DNA of 64,000 bases from Pseudocolwellia sp. AS88. GTDB lineage: Bacteria; Pseudomonadota; Gammaproteobacteria; Enterobacterales; Alteromonadaceae. The position numbers and the translations under genes are program-made. A model generated the notes under the pieces. It was not told where the DNA came from. It was given only the letters and a program-made list of their open reading frames with translations, and made no database searches. Where the stretch lies: contig NZ_JAUPEC010000007.1 of assembly GCF_030551755.1 (NCBI RefSeq), positions 121,648 to 185,647 on the forward strand. The letters run 5' to 3'. Positions 50,688 to 60,101 of the stretch are shown here, piece by piece (position 1 is the first letter of the stretch; every line of letters starts with the position of its first letter).

Positions 50688-53156
50688 ATGCTGATATATC
50701 GATACAAGTACCAATTTCTTTTAAGATTATCGACCTATTCAAAAGCGTCTTTTTACAAGCGATTGTCTTTAGTTAATAGTTGTATAGTATCTTTTTTCTT
50801 CTGCGTACTATTGTTGTCCTGCGCGAGCACTGTTTTTGCTCAAGAGTCTCTGTTAAAAGATTCCACAGACATATCTAATACACAAAATTTAAGTGATACA
50901 GAGCTATTAAATAAAGCCAAATCATTTTCTCATGCAAATCCACAAATCAGTGTAGATTTTGCAAATGAAGCATTACGTCTATCTCAAAAGAACAAAAACC
51001 ATTCTGTAATTGCTCAGTCACATATTTTGTTAGCTAATTTGGCCAAAGAATCAAACAATGTAGATCAAGCTTTACATCACTTTTTACAAGCTTCTTTAAC
51101 TTATAAAAACACAGGTGATAAACGTAACCACATAAAATATTCTATTGAATATATTGAAATATTATTAAACGAAAAAGATTATGACTTAGCGAACATATAT
51201 ATAGATGAGTTGTTACCTGTAGCATTACAGCATGCAGATGATGAAGCCATAGCATTAACAATCATTGCTAAAGGTGACGTTCATTACGCCCAAAAGAAAT
51301 ATGACAGCGCAATAGAACAATATAATCAGGCTCTAAAGTATCTTGTTGGCTACGATGAAGAAATACAGGAACGCTTAGGTGAAACCTATAAAAAGATTGC
51401 ACAATCATATAAACGATTAAAAAATAGAGAACAAACAGCCTATTTTTATAAGAAAACTTTAGATATATATACCAATCTAGGTAACAAAAAGCTAATGGCT
51501 CGAACACTAAATACACTCGCTGAAGCCGAGAGATATTTAGGTAACCTTGTTATTGCTCTTGAATACTCAATCCAAGGGTTAAAGCTTCACGAACAACTTG
51601 ATGATCCAGTTGGGCTTAATAAATCTTTAATGGGAGCAGGTATAATTTATCGGCATATTGGCCGTTATGAAAAATCCCTCGAACATATTTATGAAGCACA
51701 CTTGTATTATAAAAAAATGGATGACTACAGCGGTATTGCAAAATCATCAAATCAATTAGGTTTAATATACACTCGATTAAAAGAGTTTGAACAAGCAAGA
51801 TCATTTTACCAACTAACAATAGATCAAGCTGCTAAAAAAATAGATAAAAACACTTTAGCATCAGCAGTTAGAGAAGTTGCTGTTATCGACTTAAATGCCA
51901 ATAAGTATAACTCTGCTATGCACCTGGCTAAAAAAGCATACAAAATTTATTTAAGTGAAAAAGATAAATCTAAAGCATCACTTACCGCACGTATTATTGC
52001 AAACATTTATCGTGCACAAGGAGATAATACTAATGCGATAGACTCTTATCGAGAGTCACTGCGTCTAGCTAAAGAAATAGGAAGCACAATATACCAAATA
52101 AAGTCTCAAACAGCGCTAGGTGGTGTTTTAATTGATATTAATATGAATATAGAAGAAGCAGTTAGTCTGCTAAATAAATCTGTAACCTTATCGATGCAAA
52201 TTAATGACAAATCTCAAGCTTTATACGCTTATCGTAACTTACTACTCGCTGAAAAATTACGTGGAAACTTTGCTGAAGCTCTCCGTTATGCTGAAGAAGA
52301 AATTGCACTCACACAAATGCTCCAAAAAGTGAATAATGACAACGAGCTTATTTTAGCGAAAGCTAGCCTTCATTCACATAAGTTAGAGATAGAGCTAAAG
52401 TCATTAAAGGAAAAATCAAAATTCGATCAACTTGAATTGACCAAAAAAAATAGCGAAATAGAAATTACAGAACAAGCAAGGATCATTACAGAACTTGAAC
52501 TGATTAAAAACAAATATGCCAGTATTGCATTGGCTTTACTATTAGCGGTATGCGTGTTGTTGGTTGTATTTATTTATCGCAGGTTTATTGCATCTAAGAA
52601 ACGTAATATAGAACTAGACTTCTTAGCCGCAAGAGACCCTCTAACAAACAGTTATAACCGTCGTGTTCTGTTTGACTATATGAACAAAGACTTTACTAAC
52701 CCAGAGCAACTTGAGCAATACTGCGTTATTTTGGCCGATATTGATTTATTCAAAAATGTAAATGATACCTATGGTCATAGTGCTGGTGATTCAGTGCTTG
52801 TTAGTGTAGCTAATTTATTACAAAGTAGCGTTCGCCAAAATGATATTGTTGCTCGTTTTGGCGGCGAAGAGTTTTGTATCATTCTATACCGAGTTTCAAT
52901 CGAACAAGCCATGAAACTGGCCGAAACAATGCGTAAAAAAATAGAAAAAAGTCGTTTCGATGAAATTGCTATTACCTGTAGTTTTGGCGTTACCTCAATA
53001 GAATTCAATGCAAAATCACCTACTGAGTTAATCGATCAAGCAGATATTGCTTTGTATAAATCAAAATCAGTTGGACGTAATCAAGTTACCCTGTGGAATG
53101 AATCACTTCAAAACGAGGCTAATACAGCCGAACGAAATGGTAGTAAGCAAGAATAA
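50688..53156 (+). CDS. TPR sensor protein with diguanylate cyclase (GGDEF) domain
   Basis: 822 residues. A signal peptide ends near TVFA (about 54), followed by a periplasmic TPR region (about 65-550; for example KKIAQSYKRLKNREQTAYFYKKTLDIYTNLGNKKLMARTL spans two repeats), a coiled stretch, one membrane helix (about 608-632) and a cytoplasmic GGDEF domain. The cyclase signature is intact: DIDLFKNVNDTYGHSAGD and GGEEF (725-729), so c-di-GMP synthesis is likely. No EAL domain. The signal sensed by the TPRs is unknown. A BLUF gene fragment lies 191 bp downstream on the same strand. Confidence 0.93.
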   Translation: MLIYRYKYQFLLRLSTYSKASFYKRLSLVNSCIVSFFFCVLLLSCASTVFAQESLLKDSTDISNTQNLSDTELLNKAKSFSHANPQISVDFANEALRLSQKNKNHSVIAQSHILLANLAKESNNVDQALHHFLQASLTYKNTGDKRNHIKYSIEYIEILLNEKDYDLANIYIDELLPVALQHADDEAIALTIIAKGDVHYAQKKYDSAIEQYNQALKYLVGYDEEIQERLGETYKKIAQSYKRLKNREQTAYFYKKTLDIYTNLGNKKLMARTLNTLAEAERYLGNLVIALEYSIQGLKLHEQLDDPVGLNKSLMGAGIIYRHIGRYEKSLEHIYEAHLYYKKMDDYSGIAKSSNQLGLIYTRLKEFEQARSFYQLTIDQAAKKIDKNTLASAVREVAVIDLNANKYNSAMHLAKKAYKIYLSEKDKSKASLTARIIANIYRAQGDNTNAIDSYRESLRLAKEIGSTIYQIKSQTALGGVLIDINMNIEEAVSLLNKSVTLSMQINDKSQALYAYRNLLLAEKLRGNFAEALRYAEEEIALTQMLQKVNNDNELILAKASLHSHKLEIELKSLKEKSKFDQLELTKKNSEIEITEQARIITELELIKNKYASIALALLLAVCVLLVVFIYRRFIASKKRNIELDFLAARDPLTNSYNRRVLFDYMNKDFTNPEQLEQYCVILADIDLFKNVNDTYGHSAGDSVLVSVANLLQSSVRQNDIVARFGGEEFCIILYRVSIEQAMKLAETMRKKIEKSRFDEIAITCSFGVTSIEFNAKSPTELIDQADIALYKSKSVGRNQVTLWNESLQNEANTAERNGSKQE

Positions 53157-53325
53157 AATACTCGACTTAGCTAGTTTTACACCTATTAAGTTCTGGGTAT
53201 TTCAAGCCTTTCATATTACGGGTTATTACATTAACGAAGAAGATTTGAAGCTATGCTTAGAATATATAAGCATAAATCATGAACTAAAATTAAGTGCTAT
53301 GAACTTATCAAATATTCAAACTTAA
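53137..53325 (+). CDS. Possible small protein between the GGDEF and BLUF genes, 62 aa
   Basis: Open frame starting MVVSKNKILDLASFTPIKFWVF, overlapping the end of the GGDEF gene by 20 bp. It fills most of the gap to the BLUF start. The ribosome site is poor and no family is recognised. An alternate upstream ATG extends it by 30 residues that overlap the GGDEF domain and look like noise. It may be translated by coupling, or may be a chance frame. Confidence 0.35.
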   Translation: MVVSKNKILDLASFTPIKFWVFQAFHITGYYINEEDLKLCLEYISINHELKLSAMNLSNIQT

Positions 53326-53346
53326 TTAATTTATCAAGGATTTACT

Positions 53347-53773
53347 ATGGCATTAGTTTGTTTAATTTACGTAAGCTCTGCTGTGGGCTCATTCAGCAAT
53401 TCAGATGTATTAAGCATTCTAAATGCCAGCAGAGTCGCCAATGAAAAAAAGAGAAGTAACAGGGTTATTACTTTATAAAGATGGCAACTTTATGCAAGTT
53501 CTTGAGGGGGAAGCTGAAGTGGTAGGCGCTTTACATGATAAAATATCAAAAGACCCCAGACATAGCGGAATAATAACACTGCATAGAGCATCAATAGAAG
53601 AACGTACTTTTGGCAATTGGCAAATGGGCTTTAAAGATATGAATAACCTAACTGAAGATGAAAAGGCAGCACGTAGTGATTTTCTAGATCGCCCATTAAA
53701 TGACAACTCTTACGTTTCAGCCCCTAACGAAGCACTATTTCTTTTAGAATCATTCAAAGATACAGTCCGATAA
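53347..53773 (+). pseudogene. BLUF-domain blue-light sensor with a frameshift in an A7 run
   Basis: The ATG at 53347 has AAGGA 6 bases upstream and reads MALVCLIYVSSAVGSFSNSD on to ANEKK, then goes out of frame and stops at 53478. The +1 frame continues as REVTGLLLYKDGNFMQVLEG to VR. Removing one A from the seven at 53444-53450 gives a single 141-residue BLUF protein. In it Y8, N32, Q50, W91 and M93 match AppA Y21, N45, Q63, W104 and M106 at identical spacing. Loss of function, slippage rescue or a sequence error are all possible. A separate start near 53423 could give only the C-terminal part, lacking the tyrosine. Confidence 0.85.
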
Positions 53774-53885
53774 AACTCTCCAATAACGCAGCTTAATGTA
53801 CACATTAACTTCTAAAGCTTGATAGTAATTCAATAACTAAAGATGCTAGTGTTGGCATGTTAAAACAATCAGAAAAAGGTAATCC

Positions 53886-54464
53886 ATGTCTATTTATATT
53901 TCTTTATTACGAGGGATTAATGTTAGCGGGCAGAAAAAAGTTAACATGAAAGAGCTACAATCTTTGTACGAAACGCTCGGTTTAAAGCAAGTCTCTACGT
54001 ATATTCAAAGTGGTAATGTCATATTCAGTTGTACTGACAAGTCGAGTGTTGAATTAAGTGCATTAATTGAAGCAGCCATTTCAAAATATTTTGGTTTTGA
54101 CGTACCTGTTTTAGTGTTATCAGAAACGGCATTAAACAAAGCATTAAAACAATTACCGTTTGATAATATCTCAGTAACAGAGCAAGGTAGCCAAGTGATA
54201 TTTAGCTTTTTATCCGGTGTTGTAAATACAAAAGACATGGTGTTATTAGATAGCTATTTAACGGCAGGAGAAGAACTTGAATCGTCTGTTGATTCAAACG
54301 ATTCATCTAACGCACAAGTGATTTACCTACATTGCCCTAATGGTTACGGTAAAACCAAATTATCGAATACCTTTTTAGAAAAAAAGCTCGATGTGACTGC
54401 AACTTCAAGAAACTTAAAAACAGTAGTTAAGTTGTGTAAACTTGCTAAAGAATGCCATTCTTAG
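53886..54464 (+). CDS. DUF1697 family protein
   Basis: 192 residues with the clear family start MSIYISLLRGINVSGQKKVNMKELQSLYETLGL and the TYIQSGNVIFSC segment, ending near the GYGKTKLSNTFLEKKL motif. The fold is known from structural genomics but the function is not established. It is separate from the BLUF gene by 112 bp and has an AAGGT site upstream. Confidence 0.88.
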   Translation: MSIYISLLRGINVSGQKKVNMKELQSLYETLGLKQVSTYIQSGNVIFSCTDKSSVELSALIEAAISKYFGFDVPVLVLSETALNKALKQLPFDNISVTEQGSQVIFSFLSGVVNTKDMVLLDSYLTAGEELESSVDSNDSSNAQVIYLHCPNGYGKTKLSNTFLEKKLDVTATSRNLKTVVKLCKLAKECHS

Positions 54465-54536
54465 ATATAAGTTAATAGAGACTTTCTTTAGCATTTATTC
54501 CATTGTGTATTATTCAGTTTTCAAGGATTCAATTAT

Positions 54537-55373
54537 CTAACTGTTTTTAGATTTCTGTTCTAGCAATAACTGTTTAATTTCTTGTAATTCTTTTTCTAAT
54601 TTATCAATTTGTGCTCGACTTGCTGGCTGCCCTTCTTCACCAGTTTCACCATGAGACTCAGCGATAAATGCCTCATGTTCTTTTCCCATAACTTCTAGAA
54701 TTGTACCTACCATCATGTTCAAAAAGATAAAAGCGGTTAAGAATATAAAGCTTAAGTAATAAATCCAACTCATTGGGTGTACAGCCATTGTTTCGTACAT
54801 GACATCAGTCCAATCCTCAAAGGTTGCTACCCTAAACAAGGTTAACATTGAGATAGAAACATCGCCCCAAAGTACAGAGTTAATCGCGCTGAACATAATG
54901 CTACCAACAGCAGCGTAGATATAAAAAATAACAAACATTAATAATGCGATATAACCCATTCTTGGGATAGCTTTAAGCAACGCATTAATCAGTAACCTTA
55001 ATTCAGGCACCATAGAAACTAATCGAAGTACTCTGAATACTCTTAAGAGTCGAGCCAGCAATACACCTGAACCACCTGCAGGTATCAAACTACCGATAAC
55101 GATAACAGTATCGAAAATATTCCAACCACTTTTAAAAAAGTTTCTTTTATCTTTGTATGTAATAAAACGTATTGTTAATTCAATGACAAAGAACACTGTA
55201 ATCGCATGATCTAAAATAGAAAGGATTGTTACAACATCATCAGGTAAATTATGAGTTTTAGCGCCAATTAACAGCGCAGATATTATAATAACGGCGATGA
55301 TTGACCATTGAAAAATATTGCTTGAGTTAATCCTTTGTAGAAAAGTTTGAATTTCGTATAGTGTTGCTTTCAC
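54537..55373 (-). CDS. One-domain voltage-gated cation channel with acidic filter
   Basis: 278 residues with six helices, S1-S4 voltage sensor and S5-S6 pore, as in NaChBac-type channels that work as tetramers. S4 is LLARLLRVFRVLRLVSMVPELR, with gating arginines R108, R111, R114 and R117. The pore filter reads T184-F-E-D-W-T-D190. NavAb reads TLESWSM and its engineered calcium-selective form TLDDWSD, so this filter has acidic residues at three equivalent sites. A C-terminal heptad stretch (about 253-274) fits a four-helix bundle. Ion selectivity is inferred. Confidence 0.9.
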   Translation of the reverse strand: MKATLYEIQTFLQRINSSNIFQWSIIAVIIISALLIGAKTHNLPDDVVTILSILDHAITVFFVIELTIRFITYKDKRNFFKSGWNIFDTVIVIGSLIPAGGSGVLLARLLRVFRVLRLVSMVPELRLLINALLKAIPRMGYIALLMFVIFYIYAAVGSIMFSAINSVLWGDVSISMLTLFRVATFEDWTDVMYETMAVHPMSWIYYLSFIFLTAFIFLNMMVGTILEVMGKEHEAFIAESHGETGEEGQPASRAQIDKLEKELQEIKQLLLEQKSKNS

Positions 55374-55478
55374 AATGTTTCTCTTAGTTGAATTTTGTTA
55401 AATATAGTTAAATAAATTGCTTGAATTAATCAGAGCTATTGCTCTTACAAGATTATTTTAAAGCTTAAATAAAACAGT

Positions 55479-56126
55479 TTAATTAAAGTGTCTATCAGCA
55501 ACATGCGGATTACTTTCACGCTCTTCGCCAAATGTGCTCATAGGCCCATGACCAGGAATAAAACGAACAGCATCACCTAACGGAAATAAGTTTTCACGAA
55601 TAGACTTTATAAGAGTGGCGTGCTCTCCTCTTGGGAAATCAGTTCTACCAATAGAACCTTTAAATAAAACATCTCCTACTTGCGCTAGCTGAGAGTCTCT
55701 ATGAAAAAAGACAACATGCCCTGGTGTATGCCCAGGACAAAAATAAACTTCCAATTCAATATTACCAAAGCTAACAATATCGTTTTGATTTAACCAACGA
55801 TCAGGCTCAAAGAAATCGGCATCACTAAATCCGAAACTTTCTTTTTGCTGCGGAATAAGATCAATCCAAAATTGATCTTCTTTATGAGGTCCTTCAATAG
55901 GTACATTATAAAAGCTAGCTATTTTATACGTCGCACCAGCATGGTCTATATGAGCATGAGTGAGCAGCACCTTAGTTAATTTAAGTTTGTTTTCACTAAT
56001 TGCGGCTTCTATTAATTCAAAATTTCCACCAGGATCAATTACTGCTGCATCCATGGTTTCATCGCACCAAAACAGGGTACAGTTTTGCTGAAACTTTGTT
56101 ACGGGAATAATTTTAAACTGAAGCAT
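55479..56126 (-). CDS. Metallo-beta-lactamase-fold hydrolase (YcbL/GloB-like)
   Basis: 215 residues with the zinc motif THAHIDHAG, the downstream CPGHTPGHVVFF and a late GHGPMSTFGEE, a glyoxalase II-like arrangement typical of E. coli YcbL. It could hydrolyse S-lactoylglutathione, but YcbL-type members have weak or different activity, so the substrate is open. I chose the ATG at 56126 with AAGG 8 bases upstream instead of the TTG one codon earlier. It lies next to the channel gene without obvious functional tie. Confidence 0.88.
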   Translation of the reverse strand: MLQFKIIPVTKFQQNCTLFWCDETMDAAVIDPGGNFELIEAAISENKLKLTKVLLTHAHIDHAGATYKIASFYNVPIEGPHKEDQFWIDLIPQQKESFGFSDADFFEPDRWLNQNDIVSFGNIELEVYFCPGHTPGHVVFFHRDSQLAQVGDVLFKGSIGRTDFPRGEHATLIKSIRENLFPLGDAVRFIPGHGPMSTFGEERESNPHVADRHFN

Positions 56127-56385
56127 CAATACAACCTTTTTAAGAGAAACAAGATTATTTATCGTATTTTAATAATCTTAAACACAGTTGAAACAAATAA
56201 AATATCTATGCTTATATTGGGATTAATCAAGGTAATCCAAGCACTATTTTATCGTTAACTTGAAGTAGAGATAAGCAATTATGTCTAATATGAGTGTTTA
56301 TATTCATTAAAAACATAAAAAACTTTTTATAATTCATTTTAGTAGGTAAGATTTCCTCAGAAAACAACAACCAATTACATTATTA

Positions 56386-57723
56386 ATGACTTTAAAAAGA
56401 GATTCTTTTCATTCACGCTTAGGCTTTGTTCTTGCAGCTGCAGGCTCAGCCATAGGTTTAGGTAATATCTGGGCATTTCCCACACAAGCGGCAAATAACG
56501 GTGGCGGTGCATTCTTATTTGTATATTTAATTGTTACTTTACTTTTCGCCTTACCTGCCCTTTATGCCGAAATATACATAGGTAACCAAGCGCAAAAGAA
56601 CCCCGTAAGAGCGCTACAAGACGTTTGTAAAGACAGTATCCCTAACTTTGGTAAATACGCAGGTATTATTGGTCTAGGCGGCGCAATATTAATGCTAAGC
56701 TTTTACACCATAGTGGCAGGCTGGATGTTAGCTAATGCTTTAGCACCACTTGCCCAACTCTTTAGTTTGTCTGATATATCACAGTGGTTATCAACCTCAA
56801 GTACAGCACGCAATTTAGTGTTCACGCCTATATTTTCTCTACTAGGTGCAGCAATTATTCATCAAGGTATAAATTCGGGTATCGAAAAATGGTCTACCCG
56901 ACTTATGCCATTATTATTTATTATGTTAGTGGCTTTAATTGTCTACATACTTCAACAACCAGGCGCTATGCAAGGTTTAGAAGTGTATTTAATACCTGAC
57001 TTTACTCAAGTTATGGAGCCAAGCTTAATCGTATCAGCGATGGGACAAGCTTTCTTCTCAATGTCGGTAGGTGTTGGCGGCATGATGGTTTACGGCTCGT
57101 ATATGAAAAAAGACCAAGACATTGGTAAGCTTGTTTTTTCAATCGCATCTGTAGATATGCTGATTGCATTTATGGCTGGTTTATTAATTATACCCGCGTT
57201 ATTTGTTGCTCAGCACGCTGGCTTTGAAGTATTTTCAGATGAAAAACTTATTGGTGAAGGTCAGTTAATTTTTAGTATTTTACCGCAGTTATTTTCAAGT
57301 ATGGGCACTATAGGTTTAGTGGTATCTTTTGCCTTTTTCTCTTTACTTTCAATAGCCGCTTTGACATCAACCATTTCATCAATTGAAGTGCCTGTATCTT
57401 ATTTAGTGGAAGAAAAAAGTAAATCGCGCATTAGTGCTACTTGGATTGTTTCTCTTGTTGTTCTTTCTGCAAGCTTACTCATTATTGCTTTTTTTGATAC
57501 TTTATTTGGTTTAGTCATTCAAGTACTCACAACAATTATTCAGCCGTTAAGCTGCTTATTCTATTTTATTGTAGTGGGTTGGTTATGGAAACGAGGTAAC
57601 AAACTTGCAAACATGAATACTGAAAATAACAGCACATCATTAAAAATATGGGGTAACTACTTACGCTATTGTTGCCCAGTTTTATTAACCATCGTTTTTG
57701 TTAATGTAGCTATTTTAAACTAG
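56386..57723 (+). CDS. Sodium-dependent transporter, NSS (SNF) family
   Basis: 445 residues with about 11-12 hydrophobic segments. The N-terminal SRLGFVLAAAGSAIGLGNIWAFPTQAANNGGGAFLFVYL carries the family's sodium/substrate loop, related to LeuT and MhsT. It should import an amino acid or similar compound with sodium, suitable for a marine host. The specific substrate cannot be called. A terminator hairpin follows. Confidence 0.93.
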   Translation: MTLKRDSFHSRLGFVLAAAGSAIGLGNIWAFPTQAANNGGGAFLFVYLIVTLLFALPALYAEIYIGNQAQKNPVRALQDVCKDSIPNFGKYAGIIGLGGAILMLSFYTIVAGWMLANALAPLAQLFSLSDISQWLSTSSTARNLVFTPIFSLLGAAIIHQGINSGIEKWSTRLMPLLFIMLVALIVYILQQPGAMQGLEVYLIPDFTQVMEPSLIVSAMGQAFFSMSVGVGGMMVYGSYMKKDQDIGKLVFSIASVDMLIAFMAGLLIIPALFVAQHAGFEVFSDEKLIGEGQLIFSILPQLFSSMGTIGLVVSFAFFSLLSIAALTSTISSIEVPVSYLVEEKSKSRISATWIVSLVVLSASLLIIAFFDTLFGLVIQVLTTIIQPLSCLFYFIVVGWLWKRGNKLANMNTENNSTSLKIWGNYLRYCCPVLLTIVFVNVAILN

Positions 57724-57774
57724 TATCGTTTTGAAAGGGTTTATTGAAAGCCTAGTGAGTAATCTCTTAAAAAT

Positions 57775-57808
57775 GGGCATTTAGATAATAAATCTTACTG
57801 CCCTTTCT
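57775..57808 (+). terminator. Terminator after the NSS transporter gene
   Basis: GGGCA (57775-57779) pairs with TGCCC (57799-57803), enclosing an AGAT/ATCT inner stem, followed by TTTCTTTAT. It lies about 50 bp after the stop codon. Confidence 0.65.
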
Positions 57809-57826
57809 TTATATTCTAATTAGTCA

Positions 57827-58273
57827 TTACTTTGGAAAAATAATTCGTACTGTTTTAGTGGCAAAATGTACTTCTCGAAGAAAATAACTTAACCCGACAG
57901 TCAGAGCAAGAGTTGCCGATACAAATAGTGAGCCAACTACCCATTTAATCTCAACACCAAGAATCGCTTTTATAAAAAGCACAGCAATAACTAAGCAAAC
58001 AAGTAATGCTGACAAAGTACATGCTGTAATTGCTGAACTAGCTAAATAACGTCTACGCTCAAGATAACCTTGCTCTATTTCATAAAATTTAACATTATCA
58101 GGTTCACTTTTGTTAAATTGCTCTGCTACGTACCTCCCACGATCAATAATACGCGCAAGACGCCCGGTCATAACATTCAACATACCAGCAATAGCTGTTA
58201 ATAAAAAAGCGGGAGCCAATGCAAGTTGTATAACATGGCTAACATCACCAAAAGCAGGTGCAGAATCTATCAT
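57827..58273 (-). CDS. DUF2721 membrane protein
   Basis: 148 residues with one N-terminal membrane segment (about 15-37) and two later helices (about 79-108 and 114-133). The segment LALAPAFLLTAIAGMLNVMTGRLARIIDRGR is typical of DUF2721, a family of unknown function common in marine bacteria. It converges on the NSS transporter gene and stands 201 bp from rmuC. Confidence 0.82.
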   Translation of the reverse strand: MIDSAPAFGDVSHVIQLALAPAFLLTAIAGMLNVMTGRLARIIDRGRYVAEQFNKSEPDNVKFYEIEQGYLERRRYLASSAITACTLSALLVCLVIAVLFIKAILGVEIKWVVGSLFVSATLALTVGLSYFLREVHFATKTVRIIFPK

Positions 58274-58474
58274 AGATATTAAGTTCTCATTTTTGTCCTA
58301 GATCTAATGTGACCAAGGCTATTTATATATTTAATTCAGAGATATTACCTTCACAAAGAGCTAACATCCACAATAAAAATGAAACTCAATCTGTTTGCTG
58401 AAGGTATATAGAACCTGAAATAATTAAAGGTAAGTCAATTTAAACATTAACATTTTACTTTTTAAAAATCATAA

Positions 58475-59881
58475 TCAAACTCTTTTATCTACCCGCTTAG
58501 TTTCTTTACTTTCTTCAATCAAATCTAAATCAACACTTTCGATTTTTTCAAAGCGGTTTGATATTTTATCTGCTGACGTATGAATCTGTTTTACATCATT
58601 GGCTGCTTGGTCTATATGCTTAGCTAAGTTATTAAATCGACTTCTAAAGCGGCCAAAATCATCTGAAAGACCAGACAAGTGGGCTTGTATTACATGAATT
58701 TGTTTACGGGTTTCTTCATCTTTTAATACTGAACGTGAGGTTGTTAATATCGCCATCAATGTTGTTGGTGATGCAAGCCATACACGTTTTTTATTAGCAT
58801 AATCAACTAAGTCACTCTGATGAGCATGTATTTCGGCAAATATGGCTTCTGCAGGAATAAACATAATAGCGCCGTCGGATGTTTCTTTATCAATTAAATA
58901 TTTATCACTAATGTCATTTATATGCTTTTTAATATCGACCTTAAACTGTCGCTCTGCAGCTTTACGGTCGTGATCGCCTAGTAAGTTGTCTGCCATTTTC
59001 TTATAGCTTTCTAACGGGAATTTAGAATCTATAACAACGTTACCAGTAGGTTTAGGTAACATTAATAAACAGTCGGCAATTTTACCGTTTGATAAGGTAT
59101 GTTGTAACGAGAAATGCTGTTCGGGTAACACATTACGAATGAGTGCCGTTAACTGAACTTCACCAAATGCGCCTCTAGATCGCTTGTCGGCCAAAACCTC
59201 TTGCAGGCTAACAACGTTGGTAGACAATTCAGTTATTTTCTTTTGTGCATCATCGATTAAAGCTAAACGCTGCAAAATGTCATTAAAGGTTTTTGTAGTT
59301 TTTTCAAAGCCTTCTGCTAAACGTTGTTCAACCTGAGCATTGATTTCTTTGAGACGCTTATCGGTTGAAAGTGTTAATTCATCTATGCGTTTAGCCATAT
59401 TATCACTTGATAATTGCATAGCTTTCGAGAGTTCATCACGATTACTTTGACCTGTTTTATTTAAATGTTCGGTTAATTGATCAATCGACTTTAATTGATT
59501 TTCATTAAAGATGTTTTGATGTTCGTGCAGAATATTACTGAGTTGATGACGACTTTCAAACAAGGTTTGAGATTGTTTTTCACCTTGGTCAGAATGCTGA
59601 CGTAACAACTTCAATTTGAAATCTGATATTTGTTGTTCAAAATACATTTTTAATTCAGATTGCTGCGACGAAGCTTGCTGCTGATTAGCGCTAATATAAT
59701 GTATAAGTTGTTGATGATTTTTATCGGTTGTATGACTTAACAGTCTCAATTGTTCTTCTAATTCCAAATTACCTTGTTTTCTGAACACAATAACAAGCAA
59801 TAAAATGAGAATGAGGAATACGCCAGTTAATATTAAATGAGAATATAAATCTGTAGGGAAACTTTGAAGAAACGCAGCCAT
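58475..59881 (-). CDS. rmuC: DNA recombination protein RmuC
   Basis: 468 residues: an N-terminal membrane anchor (about 12-32), a long coiled-coil (about 40-230) and the RmuC nuclease-like domain (about 230-440) with KRSRGAFGEVQLTALIRNVLPEQHF-like start, GKIADCLLMLPKP, VIDSKFPLESY and FIPAEAIFAEIHAH. The family is related to PD-(D/E)XK nucleases and limits inversions at short repeats in E. coli. It has its own position upstream of no obvious partner. Confidence 0.95.
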   Translation of the reverse strand: MAAFLQSFPTDLYSHLILTGVFLILILLLVIVFRKQGNLELEEQLRLLSHTTDKNHQQLIHYISANQQQASSQQSELKMYFEQQISDFKLKLLRQHSDQGEKQSQTLFESRHQLSNILHEHQNIFNENQLKSIDQLTEHLNKTGQSNRDELSKAMQLSSDNMAKRIDELTLSTDKRLKEINAQVEQRLAEGFEKTTKTFNDILQRLALIDDAQKKITELSTNVVSLQEVLADKRSRGAFGEVQLTALIRNVLPEQHFSLQHTLSNGKIADCLLMLPKPTGNVVIDSKFPLESYKKMADNLLGDHDRKAAERQFKVDIKKHINDISDKYLIDKETSDGAIMFIPAEAIFAEIHAHQSDLVDYANKKRVWLASPTTLMAILTTSRSVLKDEETRKQIHVIQAHLSGLSDDFGRFRSRFNNLAKHIDQAANDVKQIHTSADKISNRFEKIESVDLDLIEESKETKRVDKRV

Positions 59882-60035
59882 AAAACACCAACACTGTAAA
59901 AATGAACAGTTATTAAATCATAATTATCAATTAACGGCTAGAAATACTCTTATTTTTTATAGCAAAGAGTACAGATAAACATATTAAATTCTGTAGGTTA
60001 CGTTTGTCCTATAAAAATTATAGGCTTTTATAAAA

Positions 60036-60070
60036 ACAAAAAACGCCATAAGTTTTACCTTATGACGTTT
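60036..60070 (-). terminator. Intrinsic terminator after the fumarase gene
   Basis: On the minus strand a 10-bp stem (ACGTCATAAG with CTTATGGCGT, one G-U pair) and a 6-base loop lead into six T, about 33 bp after the stop codon. Confidence 0.8.
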
Positions 60071-60101
60071 TTATTAAAGTGAGATAAACTAATTAAAGAT
60101 A

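Noticed and set aside
53423..53773. Calling the 116-codon frame as a complete independent gene
   Set aside because: It lacks the N-terminal BLUF strand with the essential tyrosine, which is present in the other frame immediately upstream with a good ribosome site, so it is the back part of a frameshifted gene.
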